This document shows, piece by piece, positions 6,186 to 11,773 of a DNA stretch of 11,773 nucleotides. The notes beneath the pieces were generated by a model. The model was not told where the DNA came from. It did no database searches and saw only the letters and a list, made by a program, of their open reading frames with translations. Every line of letters begins with the position of its first letter. The first letter of the stretch is position 1. The translations under genes were made by a program, and so were the position numbers. The stretch covers positions 1-11,773 of the forward strand of contig CAKRMZ010000043.1 in NCBI GenBank assembly GCA_934365155.1, in the 5' to 3' direction. This stretch comes from an uncultured Eubacteriales bacterium (GTDB taxonomy: Bacteria > Bacillota > Clostridia > Oscillospirales > CAG-272).

Positions 6186-7139
6186 TCACTCATATACCGC
6201 CACAATCTCGCCCAGTCCGATCCCGTTCACACTGGTAGGTTCAGTAGATGTCAGCGATATATTCCTAAGCAACGCCGTAGTCTCTCCGCTGGTCGCGGCT
6301 TTCATATTTCCACCGAAAGTTCCGGCACTGATTTCCGATGCGATATGGCTGTGTCCTACATCGGCCTTGGATAACAGGAGCGCGCTGTGTGCATCCGAAC
6401 TACTATTATGCGACGCGGTCACAGAGCTTACATATGCGGGAATTCCTCCCGCATTTTTCACTGCAAGACTTTCATCATAGTCCGTCTGTGCCATATCTCC
6501 GCTTCCGTTTGTCACTGTAAACGAAGAGCTTGTCCCATCTGAATAGGTAACCGTATATGTGTCGATCCATCCGTCTGTACCGGTTTTGCTGATTCCTGTG
6601 ATTCCAATACCGGTAGGACCGATCTCTCCCTTCGGCCCCTGAAGACCCCTGTCGCCTTTTTCACCTTTTTCGCCCTTTTCTCCCGGTTCGCCCTTTTCTC
6701 CTTGCAAAGAGCTCAGCCATTCCGTCTCTGTACCGTCAAACCCATGATTTTGCGCAATGGAAAACGCCGAAATATAATATCCGTTTGCCTCCGCACGACC
6801 GTCTGCAGGATGATACCGCATTGCATACCATCGCATATATTCACCGAAATAGGTGTTAAACAGTTGCATCGTATTTTGATATTTGTTATATTCCCCATTT
6901 GCAAAATCAATCATCGCGCACAAGTACACCCAATAAAGCTTGTCATGCGGTGCTTTCACCAAAAGTTCTGTATCTGTATCAGAATTCGCATCATAACGAA
7001 TACACCCCTCTGCAGGCAAAAGCATTACTTCTGTCTGAATTAAACCTTCCACTTCATTCATCCACATCGTTTTACTGATATCTCCGAATGCATTGGGTTT
7101 TATCTCATCGACTGTCGCAATCACCTGAGATAAAGTCAT
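6186..7139 (-). CDS. Head-tail adaptor-like N-terminus fused to collagen-like fibre
   Basis: A 317-residue protein starting at ATG 7139 with AAAGGAG eight bases upstream. Residues 1-110 (MTLSQVIATVDEIKPNAFGD, later LLVKAPHDKLYWVYLCAMID and a Tyr/Asn-rich helix) look like the helical adaptor family that docks under the portal in short-tailed phages. Residues ~123-146 (SIAQNHGFDGTETEWLSSLQ) are a linker commonly seen before phage collagen stalks. Residues 147-176 are ten uninterrupted Gly-X-Y triplets. Residues ~178-212 form a beta module (TDGWIDTYTVTYSDGTSSSF). Residues 230-317 are fibre-like and His/Ser-rich (VGHSHIASEISAGTFGGNM). It occupies the adaptor slot after the capsid genes. Likely an adaptor ring that carries collar fibres; the alternative is a plain tail fibre with a helical anchor. 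Confidence 0.75.
   Translation of the reverse strand: MTLSQVIATVDEIKPNAFGDISKTMWMNEVEGLIQTEVMLLPAEGCIRYDANSDTDTELLVKAPHDKLYWVYLCAMIDFANGEYNKYQNTMQLFNTYFGEYMRWYAMRYHPADGRAEANGYYISAFSIAQNHGFDGTETEWLSSLQGEKGEPGEKGEKGEKGDRGLQGPKGEIGPTGIGITGISKTGTDGWIDTYTVTYSDGTSSSFTVTNGSGDMAQTDYDESLAVKNAGGIPAYVSSVTASHNSSSDAHSALLLSKADVGHSHIASEISAGTFGGNMKAATSGETTALLRNISLTSTEPTSVNGIGLGEIVAVYE
6612..6701 (-). repeat. Collagen-like Gly-X-Y repeat coding segment
   Basis: Ten consecutive Gly-X-Y triplets (GEK GEP GEK GEK GEK GDR GLQ GPK GEI GPT) in the adaptor-fibre protein. The GEK-rich core is charged, as in phage and bacterial collagens that trimerise without hydroxyproline. At DNA level the repeats are imperfect nine-base units on the minus strand (GGCGAAAAA-like), so replication slippage could change stalk length. 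Confidence 0.9.
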
Positions 7140-7167
7140 TACAAAATCTCCTTTCTGATATTTTAAA

Positions 7168-7201
7168 TTCCGGGCGAAAAAATCACTTCTTCCGCCCGGA
7201 A
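7168..7201 (-). terminator. Perfect hairpin after head genes; likely attenuator or terminator
   Basis: On the minus strand TTCCGGGCG and GAAGAA are followed by the loop GTGA, then TTTTTT and CGCCCGGAA. All 15 positions pair, with two G-U wobbles, leaving a four-base loop. The following bases (TTTAAAATATC) give only a short U-run, so termination may be partial. It lies 15 bases after the stop of the small gene at 7216 and just before the ribosome binding site of the adaptor-fibre gene, in the largest intergenic gap of the window. This would let abundant capsid mRNA be made with less of the downstream fibre message, or protect the 3' end of processed capsid mRNA. Function is inferred. Confidence 0.6.
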
Positions 7202-7215
7202 CCGATCTGGTTTAT

Positions 7216-7455
7216 TTAAGTATCCGAGCCGGTAAGCAACTGCTTAAGCAACTTATTATATTTAGTTTTCAGCTCATTCAGCAGAGTCACCGCAGCATCA
7301 AATTCCGCTTTGGTAGGAGCTTCTCCTGCCGCTTCCTCTGCATCATCCGATATCGCTTTATAGGTTGCCTCCTTCAAACCGCTGGCTTTTATGGCACCGT
7401 TTACCTGAAGCTCTCCCATCACTTCAAGATGAGTCAGCCTTGTTGCATTCTTCAC
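7216..7455 (-). CDS. Small virion-associated protein, possibly head-fibre-like
   Basis: A 79-residue protein read from GTG 7455. GAGGTGA lies five bases before this GTG, whereas the alternative GTG at 7464 (three residues longer) has no clear ribosome binding site because that site would overlap it. Residues ~9-27 are a short beta-like stretch (HLEVMGELQVNGAIKASGL), then an acidic Ala/Glu linker, then a C-terminal amphipathic helix (about 47-75, FDAAVTLLNELKTKYNKLLK). The layout recalls small head-fibre proteins of Firmicutes phages (phi29 gp8.5-like family), which also follow the capsid gene, but the resemblance is loose. It could be a decoration protein. It follows the capsid gene by 15 bases. 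Confidence 0.72.
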   Translation of the reverse strand: MKNATRLTHLEVMGELQVNGAIKASGLKEATYKAISDDAEEAAGEAPTKAEFDAAVTLLNELKTKYNKLLKQLLTGSDT

Positions 7456-7470
7456 AATGCTCACCTCTTC

Positions 7471-8481
7471 TTATTCACTGATTAATTTTGTTCCGTCGGA
7501 AATACCGCCGACAGCAAATGCTCTCCAATCATTAAAGCCCGCAATGAAACGTGCATAGCCCTGCCAAACATTGGCATCGGTAGCCTCATCCAGTCTTGAG
7601 CGCACCTCAAGCTTGGTTCGATCCAGCCATACCGCACCGCCGTACTCAGAGTTATATCTGGAATCCATTAAAACCCATGCTGCAGAATTCTCTGCCAAAT
7701 GGGGATTCAGATAAGGCCAAACAATCACATTCCAACGTCCGAATTGATAGTTAAAACCATTGTTTGCTGTCGAGGGATCCTTGTCCGCACCGATTGCAGC
7801 AAAGACGGCTTTTTTCAATACATAATTGTTCGGAATAACAATCGTATCCGGCGCAATATCTAAAATTTCATCGTTATCTCCTTTAAAATTCTGCATTGCT
7901 GCTTCCATCGCCGCCAATGCATCCGCAGAAAATGAATCGGAAAATAAATTCCCCTGTTTTGTCCCATTTACAATAGAGGGATGATTTTTGGAAAAGAGTT
8001 TTTCTCCATCAGCACTCTTGGTATCAAACGTTTGATTTGCAAACTTCACCGAATCCAATCCCGCAATTGCCGCGCCGAACAAGGCGGCGCCAAAGCGTTC
8101 GCGTGTACGATAGAAACTCGTTATAAATGCTGCCGGCTTTCGCTTCAAATCCATGATTTTGGAGTCCTCTAAAATCTCACGGGACAGAGAAAACGAATTT
8201 TTCCACGTCATGTGTTCGAAGAACTTTTCATATCCTTCCTGCATTCCGTCCACCGGATATGAGCCGTTTTCTCCCACCGGTTTAAATCCGTCCATTGCCG
8301 TTAATGATGTAAATTTTTCAGCCCAATGCTTTGATGTATTCTGCTGAAATAGTTCCTTAATCATAGAATTTTGCTCAAATGCTTCTCCTCTTTTTTCAAG
8401 GAACATACGAATCGGCGCCTGTGATTTCCCGAAAACACTGTTTTGAAGTCCGGTTCCTTCCGAAAAAGTAATATTTGCCAT
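7471..8481 (-). CDS. Major capsid protein, HK97-fold type
   Basis: A 336-residue protein with a very strong ribosome binding site (GGAGGAG) eight to ten bases before ATG 8481, as expected for the most abundant virion protein. Features typical of HK97-fold capsid proteins: a helical N-terminus, Tyr-Arg-Thr-Arg-Glu-Arg followed by the small-residue helix FGAALFGAAIAG (about 124-141), LFSKNHPS (162-169) as in Mu gpT-like heads, PDTIVIPNNYVLKKAVFAAI (211-230), and a C-terminal strand with GYARFIAGFNDWRAFAVGG (308-326). It follows a scaffold-like and a decoration-like gene, the normal capsid order. It would form the icosahedral shell. No protease gene lies between portal and capsid, so the shell may assemble without proteolytic maturation, or a protease is encoded elsewhere. 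Confidence 0.88.
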   Translation of the reverse strand: MANITFSEGTGLQNSVFGKSQAPIRMFLEKRGEAFEQNSMIKELFQQNTSKHWAEKFTSLTAMDGFKPVGENGSYPVDGMQEGYEKFFEHMTWKNSFSLSREILEDSKIMDLKRKPAAFITSFYRTRERFGAALFGAAIAGLDSVKFANQTFDTKSADGEKLFSKNHPSIVNGTKQGNLFSDSFSADALAAMEAAMQNFKGDNDEILDIAPDTIVIPNNYVLKKAVFAAIGADKDPSTANNGFNYQFGRWNVIVWPYLNPHLAENSAAWVLMDSRYNSEYGGAVWLDRTKLEVRSRLDEATDANVWQGYARFIAGFNDWRAFAVGGISDGTKLISE

Positions 8482-8517
8482 TATGAATTTCTCCTCCTAC
8501 CTTTATAAAAATCCTTA

Positions 8518-8910
8518 TTATTCAAATCGAACGCGAACTTTGTCCCCGATCGCTTTGCCGTCAAAATCACAAACCGTGGCCGTACCGCCGGTATCCGTCG
8601 CCGTAATTTGTTCTCCGTTCGTTGCAAGCGTATATTTTTTTCCTACTGCAATCGTACTGTTTGCCGCTGAAAGTGTCGTTTCAAAAACCATCGTCGGCAA
8701 AATACGGATAACGGGAATACGCTCTCCATCTGTTTTAACGGTTGCGCCAAGCATGCTGATATACTGCGGCTTAGTTGTACCGCTTGCTGCAATCAAATGT
8801 CCGCCGCTCATTACCAAGGCCGATCCCACCTTAACGGTAATATCATCACAAGGTAGATATTCAAACGCCGGAACTTCTGTCAAATCATTTTTATAAATCA
8901 AAAATGCCAT
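8518..8910 (-). CDS. Head decoration-like structural protein
   Basis: A 130-residue beta-rich protein beginning at ATG 8910, with AAAGGTGA about seven bases upstream. It has no cysteine-rich or catalytic motif apart from two isolated Cys. Alternating hydrophobic strands with Gly/Thr turns run throughout (ITVKVGSALVMSGGHLIAAS near 24-43; YTLATNGEQITATDTGGTAT near 93-112). This is the pattern of small beta-barrel head decoration or capsid-cement proteins that are coded directly upstream of the major capsid gene in many tailed phages. It sits 36 bases before the capsid start. A role as trimeric shell cement is the best guess; another minor structural role is possible. Confidence 0.75.
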   Translation of the reverse strand: MAFLIYKNDLTEVPAFEYLPCDDITVKVGSALVMSGGHLIAASGTTKPQYISMLGATVKTDGERIPVIRILPTMVFETTLSAANSTIAVGKKYTLATNGEQITATDTGGTATVCDFDGKAIGDKVRVRFE

Positions 8911-8926
8911 TTCTTATCACCTTTCA

Positions 8927-9889
8927 TTAAAAATTGCTGCCTGTATAGTTGTTATAATGCTTCTGAATTTCCGAATAAGAAGAGTCCGGAAGCATACTGC
9001 GATAGCGATCCAAAACATCCCGCGGTACGGAATCTCCGATTGCACCGCGCGACCCCAAAGGATCCATATGCATCTTTCCGTAGAGCCGATTCCGGGTTGC
9101 TTGCTCATTCTTTCGAACGGAATTTTGCATAATTGCATCAAAATTCGCAAGCTTATATGCATCAATAAAAGTATTTCCCCTTTGAACCAATTCACGGAAT
9201 TTATCGTAATTCTGCATTTTCGGTAAATCTTGAATGCTCTGGATTGCCGGATCAAATTCAGAAATCTGACGAATCTCATTCATAATGCGAATATCTGCCG
9301 AAACATTTTCTCCTCTGCCGCGAGCCGTATCGGTGCTACGTAAATTTTCGCTGATGCGCCCTGCATTCATGGCGCTCCTTTGCAAAGGTGCTTGTGTTCC
9401 CGTCATATCCGCAGCATTCCTCCGGTCATACACTCCTGCCGCATTCAAACGACCTTCCAAAGGAACTGCATGAGAAGATTCCGTGTCAATCGGTGCTTCT
9501 GTTTGGGTCGAAGCCTTCGCAGGCTGCATTCCGATATTTTTGTTGCTGCCCGTATCAGAGCGATCCAAAAAGCCGTCAATTGTAATTCGTTCATTCAAGC
9601 CTACTTTTCCGCTGTTTTTATATGCTTCATATGCAAGTAGAATCTGCTCCGTTCTTGTGCGATTGTCGTCAGAACTTTCCGCTCTCTGTTTTATCGTTCC
9701 CGTAATATTACTGGAAGAAACTTTCGGTTTTTCATCCTCTTTTAACAATGTGTGATCGGTTGTCTCGGATAAGTTCTCCGATTCCAAGTTCGGTTGTCCT
9801 TCTGATAAATTCTCATCCGCCAATTCTTCCGATGCATTCAGTTTTGGTTTTTCTGCGCTGTTTTTTTCCTTCTTTTCTTTTTTTGCCAT
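8927..9889 (-). CDS. Scaffolding-like protein
   Basis: A 320-residue hydrophilic protein. Residues 1-60 are highly charged Lys/Glu-rich low-complexity sequence with a repeated NLSE unit. Residues 60-200 are polar and probably disordered. Residues ~201-250 form a conserved-looking helical block (IRQISEFDPAIQSIQDLP, FRELVQRGNTFIDAYKLANF), the kind of motif found in scaffold or head-assembly proteins of gut phages. The C-terminus ends in a Tyr/Asn-rich tail. ATG 9889 is preceded by GAGGGTGA. Lying between portal and capsid genes with this composition, it most likely guides procapsid assembly and is lost or degraded later. An alternative is a minor head protein. Confidence 0.75.
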   Translation of the reverse strand: MAKKEKKEKNSAEKPKLNASEELADENLSEGQPNLESENLSETTDHTLLKEDEKPKVSSSNITGTIKQRAESSDDNRTRTEQILLAYEAYKNSGKVGLNERITIDGFLDRSDTGSNKNIGMQPAKASTQTEAPIDTESSHAVPLEGRLNAAGVYDRRNAADMTGTQAPLQRSAMNAGRISENLRSTDTARGRGENVSADIRIMNEIRQISEFDPAIQSIQDLPKMQNYDKFRELVQRGNTFIDAYKLANFDAIMQNSVRKNEQATRNRLYGKMHMDPLGSRGAIGDSVPRDVLDRYRSMLPDSSYSEIQKHYNNYTGSNF

Positions 9890-9937
9890 CCATTCTCACC
9901 CTCTCTCCCACTTTGTAGTTCGCTTCTCCGAAATGCC

Positions 9938-10069
9938 TCATTTTCCGTTTCTGAGATCCTCCCCTTTTTTAACAACTCCGTTTTTTTTCGTCGTCATCGG
10001 AATCGGCGCTTTCACTTTTTGAGCACCGCTGTTTTGGATTCTGCCGATATACCCGGTATCTTTTTGCAT
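9938..10069 (-). CDS. Small basic protein between portal and scaffold genes
   Basis: A 43-residue frame with a perfect AGGAGGTGA seven bases before ATG 10069. The product begins MQKDTGYIGRIQNSGAQKVK and ends KKGEDLRNGK, giving a basic, Gly/Lys-rich peptide with no hydrophobic segment. The ribosome binding site is among the best in the window and the gene fits cleanly between the portal stop and the scaffold start, so I take it as real. Short proteins with a GYIGRI...SGAQ-like start and a DLR-Gly-Lys end seem familiar from the same place in gut-phage genomes, but I cannot confirm this. Role unknown; a small head-assembly or portal-associated peptide is possible. Confidence 0.75.
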   Translation of the reverse strand: MQKDTGYIGRIQNSGAQKVKAPIPMTTKKNGVVKKGEDLRNGK

Positions 10070-10098
10070 ATTCTCACCTCCTCTCAAAACCATAAATT

Positions 10099-11773
10099 TT
10101 ATTGCATCTTTGCTCTCACGGTTGCAAGAGCATCTGCTTTGGCTTTCTGATCAATTGACTGAAAAAACACATTCAGGTTATCCGGTGCGGGAATTTCCGG
10201 TTCCCCGTTTCCCGCACCGCGGTTCGCCGCCTGATTTTGCGGCATATTCACAGACCCTGACATACTGCTTTCATCCTTGCTCTCACTCTGCATTTTCTCT
10301 TCCAGATACCGCTTGGTCTCACCCGCGCCGGGGTAATGCAGCATGTCCATTTTCGACCAAAACAAAATCAACGTTGTCGGATCAGACGGATCTCCGAATG
10401 CTCCGCTCTGTAAATTCATCCGCGTCTCCTGCCACATGGCCTCTCGATTGGAAGCCAGCGGAGCTGATGTATCACATGAAAATACGAATGCATCATTCCA
10501 ATACCATTCACCGCTTTCATCCTGCTCCAAAAAATCATAACGGTTGAACAGTTCATATTTTGCATTCCCATGGTCGTCCTTTGAAATTACCGGTCTCGGC
10601 TCATCGGCATAAGCAAGCTTAAATTTAAAAATCATCTCAAACAGTCTTGCATATGCCGCTTCCTTCATCACGCGCTTTGATTCCAGTCTCCCAGCTGTTT
10701 GAGCCGCCGCAAACTCTTTTGCCTTCCCCGAAGTAGCCGTTGTATCCCGTCTTCCCTGAAAGCTTTCCGTAATACCGATAATCTGTCTTGCTTCTTCATA
10801 AACCTGATTCAAATAAATCAAATCGTATTCAACATTTCCCTGCAAATCATAAACATCTATTAAGCTCTTATTCGCTGCGTTCCCCGGACGTATCACTTTC
10901 ATATCTTCCGCATCAAATCGAATACTCGCCTCATCCGGCAGTGTGATATACGAACCGGACTTCAAAAGCTTATCAATAATCTTCGTTTCAATCCGATTCG
11001 CCGTATTTTGCTGATCTGCAATTTTATCTACATCGCTTTCTCCTAAAAGCTTGCCATAAACCGAAATGCTCTTTTGAAGTACGGCAGGAAACAAGTTCGG
11101 CTTGTATTGCGGTACTCTCACGATTTCTTTTTTACCGGATTTCCCGACCACCTCTGCTTCTTCGTATTCCTCCTCCGAATCCAAAAACGATACGCTTCCG
11201 CAATTCGGGCATTTTACTTCCGACGGCTCCACTACATTTTTGCAATGCTTACAACGACGCAGACGTCTTAACTGACAATGCTCCATATCGCAGATAACCT
11301 GATCTCCAACCCACGAAAACATGCCGACCGATCCGTCTGTATTTCGATAATATGCTACATACTGTGTCACTAAATCATCCGATATGCCCGGATCTCCAAA
11401 ACTCCTTGCCTCTGGCTCCTCTTCCGTTTCATCCTCAACATTTACGCCATATCTCCGCCGAATATATTCCTTGGTTTGCGGTAACTTCAAAATAAAGTAA
11501 TCCATGTCGCTGATATCCGTAAAAATGCCGTTCTGCGGAACCAATTGTTTCGGATGAATTGCACTGATGCTCAACTCACCGAAAGTATGGTGTTGCGTTC
11601 TGATAAAATGATTCCATTCCACAAACCATATGGCCCCACCTTGAATCGGAACCGTTCTCTCCATCAGGTCGTTAAGAGCTTCCATCGGCAGCCGATCCAT
11701 CTCATTCCGTATCATATCCTCAATTAATTTTGCTTTTTTTTCATCTCCCGGCCGCATTGCCGTAACCTTAGGC
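10099..11773 (-). CDS. Portal protein (partial, 5' end outside window)
   Basis: The frame is open across the right edge (Pro-Lys-Val-Thr-Ala precedes the first Met at 11757), so the true start is probably outside. From that Met, 552 residues are visible. Portal hallmarks include a long alpha/beta wing region, the stretch QNTANRIETKIIDKLLKSGS (about 249-268), and the helix-rich stem motif GRRDTTATSGKAKEFAAAQT at about 346-365, which is typical of portals from phages with a podovirus-like head. Residues 156-186 carry six Cys, including CKHC (169-172) and CPNC (183-186), a zinc-ribbon-like insert. The C-terminal ~60 residues are Gln/Asn-rich and likely flexible. The portal is the dodecameric DNA channel at one capsid vertex. 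Only small head genes lie downstream before the capsid gene. Confidence 0.9.
   Translation of the reverse strand, partial: PKVTAMRPGDEKKAKLIEDMIRNEMDRLPMEALNDLMERTVPIQGGAIWFVEWNHFIRTQHHTFGELSISAIHPKQLVPQNGIFTDISDMDYFILKLPQTKEYIRRRYGVNVEDETEEEPEARSFGDPGISDDLVTQYVAYYRNTDGSVGMFSWVGDQVICDMEHCQLRRLRRCKHCKNVVEPSEVKCPNCGSVSFLDSEEEYEEAEVVGKSGKKEIVRVPQYKPNLFPAVLQKSISVYGKLLGESDVDKIADQQNTANRIETKIIDKLLKSGSYITLPDEASIRFDAEDMKVIRPGNAANKSLIDVYDLQGNVEYDLIYLNQVYEEARQIIGITESFQGRRDTTATSGKAKEFAAAQTAGRLESKRVMKEAAYARLFEMIFKFKLAYADEPRPVISKDDHGNAKYELFNRYDFLEQDESGEWYWNDAFVFSCDTSAPLASNREAMWQETRMNLQSGAFGDPSDPTTLILFWSKMDMLHYPGAGETKRYLEEKMQSESKDESSMSGSVNMPQNQAANRGAGNGEPEIPAPDNLNVFFQSIDQKAKADALATVRAKMQ
11200..11253 (-). 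other. Zinc-ribbon-like CxxC/CxxC segment within portal
   Basis: This segment codes CKHCKNVVEPSEVKCPNC (residues 169-186 from Met 11757): two CxxC knuckles ten residues apart, the spacing of a rubredoxin-like or zinc-ribbon metal site. Two more Cys lie just before, at 156 and 161. It is followed by an acidic Glu/Tyr-rich stretch. Metal binding is inferred from the motif alone. Confidence 0.75.

Noticed and set aside
6612..6701. Short repeats that might be read as a CRISPR-like array
   Set aside because: They are nine-base coding repeats for Gly-X-Y triplets without spacers.
8483..8896. Plus-strand open frame of 137 codons opposite the decoration-like gene
   Set aside because: It is antisense to a gene with a good ribosome binding site and typical virion context; no independent support.
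8917..9279. Minus-strand 120-codon frame within the scaffold-like gene
   Set aside because: It is a shifted frame inside a well-supported gene, with a product rich in Arg, Ile and Cys unlike a natural protein and no ribosome binding site.
9860..9866. A AAA AAC slippery-type heptamer early in the scaffold gene
   Set aside because: A -1 shift would soon meet a stop at 9815-9813 and give no sensible product; A-runs are expected in a Lys-rich N-terminus.
9813..9941. A 42-codon minus frame starting with an ATGA overlap of the small gene at 9938
   Set aside because: Its ribosome binding site would be about 17 bases away and it runs out of frame into the scaffold gene with a Lys/Arg-only product; probably chance.

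Overview
The window is a dense block of tailed-phage virion and lysis genes, all read on the minus strand, so transcription runs from high to low coordinates. It comes from a free phage, a prophage or a phage contig; nothing here shows an integration site or host flank. Strong AGGAGG-type ribosome binding sites, modest GC, an LLH-family holin and the general look of the proteins suggest a phage of a Firmicute, most likely a gut clostridium. That host assignment is inference.

Head module (about 11773 to 7216): a portal protein that runs off the right edge and carries an inserted zinc-ribbon-like CxxC/CxxC cluster; a 43-residue conserved-looking small protein; a charged, low-complexity scaffold-like protein; a small beta-rich decoration-type protein; an HK97-fold type major capsid protein; and a small coiled protein that may be a head fibre or decoration protein. 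A 34-base perfect hairpin closes this module.

Connector and adhesion module (7139 to 4651): a protein whose first ~110 residues look like a head-tail adaptor but which continues into a collagen-like stalk and fibre domain; a 424-residue C-type-lectin-like presumed receptor-binding protein; and a small protein of unknown function.

Lysis module (4648 to 2736): a small chitin-binding-type protein, three consecutive small membrane proteins (XhlA-like with a coiled coil, a two-helix protein, and an LLH-type holin) and an NlpC/P60-type endolysin. These genes overlap or nearly touch, giving likely translational coupling.

Second tail module (2708 to 1): a fibre- or needle-like 294-residue protein, a 127-residue small protein of unknown function, and a beta-propeller-like nozzle/packaged-DNA stabilisation protein that runs off the left edge. 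No tape-measure, major tail or tail-terminator gene lies between capsid and adaptor, and a nozzle-like protein is present, so a short-tailed (podovirus-type) virion is the best reading.

The window is almost entirely coding. The largest gap is 76 bases (7140-7215), which holds the hairpin and a ribosome binding site. I saw no tRNA, CRISPR array, insertion sequence or reverse transcriptase.
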